7,421 nt of DNA, taken from a bacterium (GTDB taxonomy: Bacteria > Patescibacteriota > Minisyncoccia > Minisyncoccales > MHMH01). The stretch is taken from positions 1-7,421 of the forward strand of contig JAUSHA010000044.1 in the NCBI GenBank assembly GCA_030648815.1, read 5' to 3'. The first letter of the stretch is position 1. Each line of letters opens with the position of its first letter. Shown here in pieces: positions 1 to 5,495 of the stretch. A program made the translations under genes and the position numbers. The notes below the pieces were generated by a model. It did no database searches and was not told the origin of the DNA. It saw nothing but the letters and a program-made list of their open reading frames with translations.

Positions 1-783
1 GGCCTTCTGGCCAGCGTGGTTTTAGTTTCCATGGCAGGCATTCGGGAAAAAGCCAAAATCACCAAAACTCTGGAGTTCAGCCAGTCGCTTCAGCGTAATC
101 TGGGGGCTTACGCCGTAGGAATATGGAGTTTTGATGATCAAACTAATCCAACTAAAGACAGCTCCGGCTACAATAATCACGGCACTCTTGTGAACGGACC
201 AACTTTTGACTCCAATACCCCTCACTCAATAGCCGGAACAGGAACCGGCAAATACGCCTTAAGGTTTGACGGAAACAATGATTATGTGGACGCCGGTAGC
301 AACATCCTTTTTAATTTTGCCAACGCTCCATTAGTTGTTGAGGCATGGATAAAACCTAATGCAGTCGGAACAGGAACAATAGTCAGTAAAAATTGCGGGG
401 CTTTTGCTCCTAGGTGGATTTTTGATTTGAATTCCGCCAATAAATTGAGGCTTTATAGCGGAAACATTATTCCAGATGAGGTATTTTCTACTAACGCTGT
501 GTCAGCCGGAGTTTGGTCGCACGTTGCTGTAATTTGGGACGGTTCAACAGTCGCTTTTTATATTAATGGCATATTGGACAGAAAAACAAGCCGAACCGGT
601 ACCCAGGATGCTTCTTGTAATAATCCTTTTTCAATTGGTGGAAGAATTTGGGGGACAAGCTACAATACTCTCAACGGCCTGATTGACGAGGTGCGCATTT
701 ACGAAAAGGCCCTGACGCTGGGTGAAATTCAAAAACACTATACTGAAGGACTGGAAGGGCATCAAGATTTAGCGTTAAGATAA
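1..783 (+). CDS. Type IV pilin-like / LamG-domain surface protein, 5'-truncated
   Basis: The frame is open to the window edge, so the gene begins upstream and the GTG at 16 is not its start. The first visible residues, GLLASVVLVSMAGIREKAK, match the second half of the prepilin N-terminal helix that follows FTLIELLVVIAII in type IV pilins and pseudopilins; the cleavage and methylation site itself lies outside the window. From about visible residue 38 to 250 there is a LamG/concanavalin-A-like jelly-roll domain: SSGYNNHGTL, RFDGNNDYVDAG, EAWIKP, WSHVAVIWDG, FYINGIL and the closing LIDEVRIYEKALTLGEIQ are family hallmarks. In the family, LamG domains bind glycans or proteins. The inferred product is a pilus-associated or membrane-anchored adhesin displayed outside the cell. 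The stop at 781-783 lies 4 nt before the next gene, suggesting cotranscription. LamG identity is secure; the pilin call rests on a partial helix. Confidence 0.88.
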   Translation, partial: GLLASVVLVSMAGIREKAKITKTLEFSQSLQRNLGAYAVGIWSFDDQTNPTKDSSGYNNHGTLVNGPTFDSNTPHSIAGTGTGKYALRFDGNNDYVDAGSNILFNFANAPLVVEAWIKPNAVGTGTIVSKNCGAFAPRWIFDLNSANKLRLYSGNIIPDEVFSTNAVSAGVWSHVAVIWDGSTVAFYINGILDRKTSRTGTQDASCNNPFSIGGRIWGTSYNTLNGLIDEVRIYEKALTLGEIQKHYTEGLEGHQDLALR

Positions 784-787
784 TAAT

Positions 788-3292
788 ATGGACTTTTATT
801 TTAATTTAAAAGAAGCAGGGATTTATCGGGCTTTGCGGTGGGCTTGGGTGTTTGGGCTGGCAAAAATTTTCCAAAAAATATATTTGGTTTTTTTTGTTTT
901 ATTATTTTTACTTTTTTTATACGGTCAAAAATTTAACTCCGTTTTATCGGGTTTAGTGGCAATCTCGCTTTCTTTATTTATCAGCCAAGCCTTGATAATA
1001 ACCTTTTTCAACCAAAAGTTAAAAAATCCTAAGATTAAAAATCAGAATAACTTGGCCGAATTTTTAGATTACGAAACAGCTAAGGCCGTTAATGCCGCTG
1101 ATAAATTCGCCAAGTCGGCCAAACTGCCTCTGACAAATTCCACAGTTCTGTTTTATTTTCTTCTTAAGGGGGCACCCGACCTGGATTTCGTTTTTTACAG
1201 AGACCTTCTGGATATGAACGGGATCAAGTCTGCGCTTAAAAATAAGATTCAGGAATATCGCGAGACCGGCGAAAAGGGCATCGGCTATACGCAAGATTAT
1301 CAGGACGCTATTTCGGAATCTTTGAAGATTTCCAAGAAAAGAAATCACGAACAGATTTTTACGGGAGATGTTTTGACGGCATTGGCGGCGCACGATCCCT
1401 TTTTCAAGAAAATATTAATAGAGGCCGGTTTAAAAAAGGAGGACATAGAGAACTTAACTTGGTGGCAGGAGTCTTTTAAAAATAAGGTTAAAGAAAGCAA
1501 AAAGTGGTGGGAATATAAAAATTTAATGAAAATTGGAACTTTAGCCAAGGAGTGGACTTCGGGATACACCCTGACTTTAGATAAGTACTCTATTGATTGG
1601 ACCGATATTGCAAAGAAGCAGGGATTCCCCGAAATTATTGGACACAAGGAAGAAATTGAACAAGTTGAAAGAGCGCTGGGAAGGCGCGAATATAATAACG
1701 TTTTATTGGTAGGGGAGCCCGGAGTCGGCAGAAAAGCCGTGATACAGGGGTTGGTTGAAAGATCGGCCTTTGGCGAAAGTCTTCCCGGTATTAATTATAA
1801 AAGAGTCGTGGAGTTGGACTTGCCGTCTTTGCTGGCCGGAAATTCCGATTCAGAGCGAGTAGAATCATTGTTGGATGCTATTTTTAAGGAGGCGATTTCT
1901 GCCGGAAACGTAATTTTGATTATCAATGAATTTCATAACTATATCGCGGTAAAATCCGGCGCCGGGCAAATGGATATTTCCGGAATAATTTCCTCTTATT
2001 TGCATTTGCCGGAGTTTCAAGTGGTGGCGATTACCGATTTTGCCGGACTCCATAAAAATATCGAGCAGAACCCGTCTATTTTAAATCTTTTTGAGAAGGT
2101 TGAAGTTCAAGAAATATCCGAAAGAGACACTTTGATGGTTTTAGAAAATCTTATTCCGATCTTGGAGAGAAGATATAAATTGTTTGTCAGCTACCCGGTC
2201 TTAAGAGAGATAATTTCATTGTCAAAACGCTTTTTGTCATCTTTAACTTTTCCCAAGAAAGCCGTGGATTTATTGGATGAGACAATGATTTACGTCAAGA
2301 AGACGACCAAAGAGAAAATAGTTTTGCCAAAGCACGTGGCTAAGATTATAGAAGATAAAACTCAAATACCCGTGGGTGAAATGGGCGTTAAAGAAAAAGA
2401 AATTTTGTTAAATTTGGAAAATTTGATCCATCAGAGGATCATCAATCAGGAGCAGGCGGTAAGAGAAGTTTCTTCCGCCTTGAGAAGGGCGAGGGCCGAG
2501 ATTCAGGTAAGGTCAGCTCCCATGGGAAATTTTCTTTTCCTGGGTCCTACCGGAGTCGGTAAAACCGAGACTTCTAAGGCCTTGGCGGAAATATATTTTG
2601 GTTCGGAGTCAAAAATGATTCGGCTTGATATGTCGGAATTTCAGGACACAAAAGACATCGCGAGATTAATCGGCTCTCCCGGGGAAGAGGGATTGCTGAC
2701 TACGAAAATAAGAGAAAATCCATTTTCAATAATACTTCTTGACGAAATAGAAAAAGCCCATTCCAACATTTTAAATCTTTTTTTGCAGGTCTTAGACGAG
2801 GGATCGCTAACTGATGGTTCGGGTAGGAAGGTTGATTTTAAAAATTCCATCATTATTGCCACCTCTAACGCCGGTTACCAGATTATTCTAAAGGCCCTGG
2901 ATGAAAAAACCGAGTGGGCCTTGGTTAAGGAAAAACTTCTGGATTATATTTTTGAAAAAGCGATTTTCAGGCCGGAGTTTATCAACCGTTTTGACGCGGT
3001 GGTGGTTTTCTCGCCGTTGTCAAAAGAGCATCTTTTGAAAATATCGGAACTGATGCTTCAAAAAATAAAAAAGAATCTTAAGGAAAAGGGAATAGAATTT
3101 TTGATTACGCCCCAGCTTAAAGAGAAAATAGTTGAATTAAGCTATAATATTACTTTTGGCGCCAGAGAGATGAAGAGAGTAATTCAAGACAAAGTAGAAG
3201 ATGCTTTGGCCCAAGCTTTATTGGCGGGCGATCTAAAAAGAGGAAATACCGTAGAGGTTGATCCCGCTGAATTTAAGTTGAAGATTCAATGA
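788..3292 (+). CDS. Membrane-anchored ClpC/ClpB-like double AAA+ ATPase with degenerate first ATPase domain
   Basis: 834 residues. Two hydrophobic segments (about 31-46 and 52-74) anchor the N-terminus. Residues about 88-225 resemble two Clp-N repeats. The first AAA+ domain has GEPGVGRKA at 309-317 where GEPGVGKTA is usual, IINEFH at 378-383 (N380 replaces the Walker B Asp), AGNSDSER at 350-357 where the pore loop AGTKYRGE is usual, and NLF at 433-435 where the arginine finger (RRF) is usual, so it probably does not turn over ATP. No M-domain coiled coil is evident. The second AAA+ domain is intact for ATP: GPTGVGKT (586-593), LLDEIEKAH (D652, E653), ATSNAG sensor 1, FRPEFINR (R734) and GARE sensor 2 (R793). 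However, RLIGSPGEEGLL at 627-638 lacks the GYVG pore segment, and no LGF/IGF ClpP loop is seen after sensor 1. The N- and C-terminal family motifs are all in frame, so this is not a frameshift. Likely a cytoplasm-facing remodelling ATPase or scaffold rather than a ClpP partner (inference). Confidence 0.9.
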   Translation: MDFYFNLKEAGIYRALRWAWVFGLAKIFQKIYLVFFVLLFLLFLYGQKFNSVLSGLVAISLSLFISQALIITFFNQKLKNPKIKNQNNLAEFLDYETAKAVNAADKFAKSAKLPLTNSTVLFYFLLKGAPDLDFVFYRDLLDMNGIKSALKNKIQEYRETGEKGIGYTQDYQDAISESLKISKKRNHEQIFTGDVLTALAAHDPFFKKILIEAGLKKEDIENLTWWQESFKNKVKESKKWWEYKNLMKIGTLAKEWTSGYTLTLDKYSIDWTDIAKKQGFPEIIGHKEEIEQVERALGRREYNNVLLVGEPGVGRKAVIQGLVERSAFGESLPGINYKRVVELDLPSLLAGNSDSERVESLLDAIFKEAISAGNVILIINEFHNYIAVKSGAGQMDISGIISSYLHLPEFQVVAITDFAGLHKNIEQNPSILNLFEKVEVQEISERDTLMVLENLIPILERRYKLFVSYPVLREIISLSKRFLSSLTFPKKAVDLLDETMIYVKKTTKEKIVLPKHVAKIIEDKTQIPVGEMGVKEKEILLNLENLIHQRIINQEQAVREVSSALRRARAEIQVRSAPMGNFLFLGPTGVGKTETSKALAEIYFGSESKMIRLDMSEFQDTKDIARLIGSPGEEGLLTTKIRENPFSIILLDEIEKAHSNILNLFLQVLDEGSLTDGSGRKVDFKNSIIIATSNAGYQIILKALDEKTEWALVKEKLLDYIFEKAIFRPEFINRFDAVVVFSPLSKEHLLKISELMLQKIKKNLKEKGIEFLITPQLKEKIVELSYNITFGAREMKRVIQDKVEDALAQALLAGDLKRGNTVEVDPAEFKLKIQ

Positions 3293-4584
3293 GCCGATCT
3301 TCTATCTTGCTAATTGTTCCGGTTTTTTTAGCTTCCGTCGCTGGCGGGGTTTTTATTTTAAATACAGGGAGAGAGGTAATTGTTGAAAATGCGACTCTGC
3401 CGATTTCTGGAGGTTCGACCTCCCCCAAAATTAAGGGGGAGGTCGAACCTCAAAATATACCGGACGTTCAGTCGGCACCCACATCAACAGAAGATATCAT
3501 CAAGCAGGCGCAAGCCCTTGTCATAGAAACCCAAAAATTTATTGAAGAGGAAAAAGCAAAGTTGGCCTTGATTAAAGTTGCCCAAGAAAAATCCGGTAAA
3601 GTTAAAGGAATATATATCGGATCAAGCAGAAACGTAAATAATTTTAAGGCTCTTTTGGGCCAGACAGAATTGAACGGCTTAGTTGTTGACGTAAAAGAGG
3701 CCTACGGCCAAAATTTACCGGTTTCCGTTAAGAGTTTTATATCTCAATTTCATGCAGAAGACAATTGGCTGATAGCCAGAGTCGCAGTTTTTAGGGATTC
3801 CTCTTTAGTAAAGGAGAAACCGGAATGGTATCTTGCGAGCAGTACTATCGCCAATATTGCGACAACAACAGTTTGGCAGGATAGGGGAGGGCAGTATTGG
3901 TTGGATCCCGCCAATGAAGAAGTCCAAAATTATATCATTGAATTTTCTCAAAAAGCGATTGATTACGGTTTTGACGAACTGCAATTTGATTACATCCGTT
4001 ATCCCGACGATTACCAATTTATGCCCGGCCAGGAGAAAATAAAAGCAATCAGTAATTTTTTCGCCAAACTTTCCGAAGCATTAAAGGCATATAAGCCTTC
4101 GGTTATTCTTTCCGTTGATCTTTTCGGGTATGTGGCAACGCAATTTAACAGTTATGGAATTGGTCAAAGCTTAATTGAGGCCGGAAAATATTTTGATTAC
4201 ATTTCTTTCATGCTTTATCCAAGCCATTTTTACGGCGGATTCAGCGCGCGGGAAGATTTAAAACGCCAAATTCCCGCCGTGTATTTTCCGTATAAAGACG
4301 ACAATACCAGCACGACCGACCATTTGGTTTCCAATAATCCATATAGCGTAATTTCAAGATCAATTTTTTCTTCAATTGACTATCTTGAATATTTTAAATT
4401 AAAAGCCAAGGTTCGCCCCTGGCTTCAGAATTTTGATCTTAAAGCCGATACGACCCGGGGAATTTTTTATGACGCAGAAAAGGTTCGCTCGGAAATCTCC
4501 GCCGCCGAAGACGCCGGCTCCTCCGGCTGGCTCCTCTGGAACCCCTCGTATATATACACCAAAGAAGCCTTAAAAAGTGAATAG
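3289..4584 (+). CDS. Putative glycoside hydrolase, DUF4015-type TIM barrel, signal-anchored
   Basis: 431 residues; the ATG overlaps the stop of the preceding gene (ATGA), indicating translational coupling. Residues 5-24 form one hydrophobic signal anchor, followed by a Gly/Ser/Pro linker (about 38-65) and a charged helix (about 68-103). From about residue 105 the chain fits the DUF4015 putative glycosyl hydrolase family (TIM-barrel type): VKGIYIGSS, LNGLVVDVKEAYG (D134, E137), LIARVAVFRD, WLDPANEEV, GFDELQFDYIRYPDD (227-241, with D229, E230 and D234 as candidate catalytic acids), ILSVDLFGY (D277), FDYISFMLYPSHF, VRPWLQNFD and the terminal GWLLWNPSYIY. The substrate is unknown; in this family the polysaccharide target is generally unassigned. 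The anchor implies action outside the membrane. The linker contains a 42-bp inverted repeat in frame (3410-3451). No terminator is visible after the stop. Confidence 0.88.
   Translation: MSRSSILLIVPVFLASVAGGVFILNTGREVIVENATLPISGGSTSPKIKGEVEPQNIPDVQSAPTSTEDIIKQAQALVIETQKFIEEEKAKLALIKVAQEKSGKVKGIYIGSSRNVNNFKALLGQTELNGLVVDVKEAYGQNLPVSVKSFISQFHAEDNWLIARVAVFRDSSLVKEKPEWYLASSTIANIATTTVWQDRGGQYWLDPANEEVQNYIIEFSQKAIDYGFDELQFDYIRYPDDYQFMPGQEKIKAISNFFAKLSEALKAYKPSVILSVDLFGYVATQFNSYGIGQSLIEAGKYFDYISFMLYPSHFYGGFSAREDLKRQIPAVYFPYKDDNTSTTDHLVSNNPYSVISRSIFSSIDYLEYFKLKAKVRPWLQNFDLKADTTRGIFYDAEKVRSEISAAEDAGSSGWLLWNPSYIYTKEALKSE
3410..3451. repeat. 42-bp perfect nested palindrome inside the glycoside-hydrolase gene
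   Basis: Two 17-nt arms (3410-3426, GAGGTTCGACCTCCCCC, and 3435-3451) are exact reverse complements around an 8-nt A/T loop. Each arm is itself a small hairpin (GAGGT-TCG-ACCTC and its complement). The element is exactly 14 codons long and encodes part of the low-complexity linker (residues 41-55), leaving the reading frame open. It resembles in outline the in-frame palindromic elements known from Rickettsia (RPE), but no family assignment can be made from one copy. Confidence 0.85.
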
Positions 4585-4594
4585 AGCAGAGCAT

Positions 4595-4623
4595 TTGACG
4601 CCGATTTTTCATTAAACTATAAT
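4595..4623 (+). promoter_or_regulatory. Near-consensus sigma70-type promoter giving a leaderless mRNA
   Basis: TTGACG (4595-4600), exactly 17 bp, then TATAAT (4618-4623). A start point 7 nt downstream of the -10 falls on the A of the ATG at 4630. There is no Shine-Dalgarno between the -10 and the ATG, which fits leaderless translation. Confidence 0.75.
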
Positions 4624-4629
4624 TAAATC

Positions 4630-5199
4630 ATGGCGGAAGAAAATCTCAAACAATTGAAAGACGATATCCTGAAACGTTTTGACGAAAAAGCTGGAGAAAC
4701 CCAATGGCATTTTGACGAAAAAACCGATGAGACTAAACGTCATTTTGACGAAAAGACCGAGGAATCTAAGCGTCATTTTGACGTAAAAACCGATGAGACT
4801 AAACGTCATTTTGACGAAAAAACCGAGGAAGCTAAAAGTCATTTTGACGTAAAAACCGATGAGGCTAAACGTCATTTTGATGAAAAAGCCGAAGAAACCC
4901 AGCGTCATTTTGACGAAAAAGCCGAAGAGACCCAGCGGCATTTTGATGTCGTAGCCGAAAATTTAGAAGGTAAAATGGATTCTATTTCCGAGCAAGTAGT
5001 TACAAATAGCGAGCAAATTATTGCAATTCAGGAAGATATAAAAATCGTTAAAGAAGATGTTAGTGGAATAAAAGACGATGTCGAAGTCATCAAGCTCGAT
5101 CTTGATGTTATCAAGAACGACCTTAAGCAGAAAATCGGCCGCGACGAATTTGTCATCCTTGAAAGGAGAGTAAGTATGATAGAAGCAAAACAGAGATAG
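4630..5199 (+). CDS. Coiled-coil protein with 11-residue (hendecad) tandem repeats
   Basis: 189 residues, strongly charged, with no signal peptide or membrane segment, so cytoplasmic. A short N-terminal helix (MAEENLKQLKDDILKRFDEK) leads into repeats of the form HFDEKTEETKR: seven good copies at residues 27-103, flanked by one degenerate copy on each side. Eleven-residue periodicity is typical of hendecad coiled coils or amphipathic helices. The C-terminal third (about 112-189) is a second, non-identical helical segment with I/V spacing typical of a heptad coiled coil (SEQVVTNSEQIIAIQEDIKI, then VIKLDLDVIKNDL). No enzymatic motif is present and I do not recognise a named family. It could be an oligomeric scaffold or a filament-forming or membrane-surface-binding helix; these are guesses. 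The gene has its own promoter and no RBS. The next promoter candidate starts 4 nt after its stop. Confidence 0.82.
   Translation: MAEENLKQLKDDILKRFDEKAGETQWHFDEKTDETKRHFDEKTEESKRHFDVKTDETKRHFDEKTEEAKSHFDVKTDEAKRHFDEKAEETQRHFDEKAEETQRHFDVVAENLEGKMDSISEQVVTNSEQIIAIQEDIKIVKEDVSGIKDDVEVIKLDLDVIKNDLKQKIGRDEFVILERRVSMIEAKQR
4708..4938 (+). repeat. Seven 33-bp tandem repeats coding for hendecads
   Basis: Units start at 4708, 4741, 4774, 4807, 4840, 4873 and 4906, each opening with CATTTTGA. Degenerate units flank them (4675-4707 and 4939-4971). A 66-bp higher order is visible: units 3+4 of the whole run (DEKTEE then DVKTDE) recur as units 5+6, and units 7 and 8 (DEKAEETQR twice) are near-identical. 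This suggests stepwise duplication. There are no spacers, so it is not a CRISPR array. Confidence 0.92.
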
Positions 5200-5202
5200 G
5201 TC

Positions 5203-5231
5203 TTGACAGAATTGTTTATTTATGCAAGAAT
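5203..5231 (+). promoter_or_regulatory. Candidate promoter after the coiled-coil gene
   Basis: A perfect TTGACA -35 (5203-5208), 17-bp spacer and AAGAAT -10 (5226-5231, four of six matches including the key A2, A5 and T6). The predicted start, near 5238, lies just before the small ORF at 5241. It would drive the leader region and the two genes at 5493 and 6044. Confidence 0.5.
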
Positions 5232-5240
5232 AGGATCGTT

Positions 5241-5339
5241 ATGGTAAAACAAATTAGCCGAAAATTTAATACTTGCCAGCATTGTTATAATTTAACCTCT
5301 TTAGAGAAAGCGGCTAGTTTAGTTTTTCTTTCAGCGTAA
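5241..5339 (+). CDS. Possible 32-codon small ORF or leader peptide with CxxC
   Basis: ATG at 5241, TAA at 5337-5339, 32 codons. A weak AGGA (5232-5235) lies 5 nt upstream; from the promoter at 5203 the transcript would start about 3 nt before the ATG. The peptide is basic at its N-terminus (MVKQISRK), then carries TCQHCY (Cys, Gln, His, Cys, Tyr codons at 5274-5288), then a mildly hydrophobic tail (ASLVFLSA). Its last third overlaps the left arm of the 27-bp inverted repeat. It could be a regulatory leader peptide, a microprotein, or chance: an ORF this short is not rare in AT-rich DNA. Confidence 0.3.
   Translation: MVKQISRKFNTCQHCYNLTSLEKAASLVFLSA
5283..5291 (+). promoter_or_regulatory. 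Candidate extended -10 element
   Basis: TGTTATAAT matches the extended -10 consensus TGnTATAAT exactly (TATAAT at 5286-5291). No convincing -35 lies 16-18 bp upstream. The predicted start near 5298 falls in the left arm of the inverted repeat, so transcripts from here would start with the hairpin. It also lies inside the small ORF, so the two readings compete. Confidence 0.35.
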
Positions 5340-5405
5340 TAATTTTAAAAATTACTCGTAATAGAAAACTAACCTCTTTCTCGGAAGAGGTTTTCTGTTC
5401 TTCCG
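5294..5405 (+). promoter_or_regulatory. Structured leader: 27-bp imperfect inverted repeat with alternative pairings
   Basis: Positions 5294-5320 pair with 5366-5392 as a 27-position stem (23 Watson-Crick pairs, one G-U, three mismatches). The loop region contains a further GTAAT/ATTAC stem (5336-5340 with 5351-5355). The right arm can instead fold locally: AACCTCTT (5371-5378) with AAGAGGTT (5385-5392). A third option pairs CGGAAGA (5382-5388) with TCTTCCG (5399-5405). AACCTCTTT occurs twice (5294-5302, 5371-5379), and its CCTCTTT can also pair with the AAGGAGG Shine-Dalgarno at 5425-5431. The mutually exclusive stems fit an attenuator or a translational switch for the downstream genes. A terminator, or a mobile element with terminal inverted repeats, are alternatives; no clear target-site duplication is seen. 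Confidence 0.5.
5371..5402 (+). terminator. Weak intrinsic-terminator-like hairpin
   Basis: An 8-bp stem, AACCTCTT (5371-5378) with AAGAGGTT (5385-5392), with a 6-nt loop is followed by an interrupted T-rich tract (TTCTGTTCTT). The stem is modest in GC and the T tract is broken, so termination would be partial. It could end the coiled-coil transcript or act as a conditional terminator, because its left arm is also part of the long stem. Confidence 0.35.
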
Positions 5406-5425
5406 AAAAAGTTCTTTAAAAAAAA

Positions 5426-5444
5426 AGGAGGAAATATGCCTTGA
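5426..5444 (+). other. Strong Shine-Dalgarno followed by a two-codon ORF (ATG CCT TGA)
   Basis: AGGAGG (5426-5431) stands 4 nt before ATG (5436-5438), which meets TGA at 5442-5444 after one sense codon. The frame is the same as that of the gene at 5493, with no other stop in between. It could be a regulatory minigene, a remnant N-terminus closed by a nonsense mutation, or a spare ribosome landing site feeding the true start 57 nt downstream. Confidence 0.45.
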
Positions 5445-5480
5445 GAATACGGGGTTCTAACCGCAATGACCAATAAAAAA

Positions 5481-5495
5481 AGGAGAGAAGAAATG
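5481..5495 (+). promoter_or_regulatory. RBS that decides the start of the 157-residue gene
   Basis: AGGAG (5481-5485) lies 7 nt before ATG 5493. The in-frame ATG at 5466 has no purine-rich RBS in front of it (GGGGTTCTAACCGCA), so 5493 is preferred. Confidence 0.7.

Noticed and set aside
16..18. GTG at 16 as the start of the first gene
   Set aside because: The frame continues to the window edge and the preceding residues (GLLAS) extend the pilin N-terminal helix, so the true start is outside the window.
4513..4527. GC-rich hairpin GCCGG/CCGGC near the end of the hydrolase gene
   Set aside because: A five-bp stem inside the conserved DAGSSGW coding segment with no T run; explained by codon choice.
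4708..4938. 33-bp repeats as a CRISPR array
   Set aside because: Units are directly adjacent with no unique spacers, and they encode a continuous hendecad protein.
4612..4941. Open reading frame on the - strand with repeated hydrophobic MTFSLIGFFVKM-like units
   Set aside because: It is the mirror of the 33-bp coding repeats: a unit length divisible by three keeps the antisense frame open. The + strand frame has the promoter and sensible coiled-coil composition.
5273..5291. TTGCCA/TATAAT as a -35/-10 promoter pair
   Set aside because: The spacing is only 7 bp; only the extended -10 reading is kept.
5436..5495. TGA at 5442 as a recoded sense codon (Gly, as in Absconditabacteria/Gracilibacteria, or selenocysteine)
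   Set aside because: No other gene in the window has an in-frame TGA, and TGA serves as stop for the AAA+ gene. No selenocysteine insertion structure was identified.
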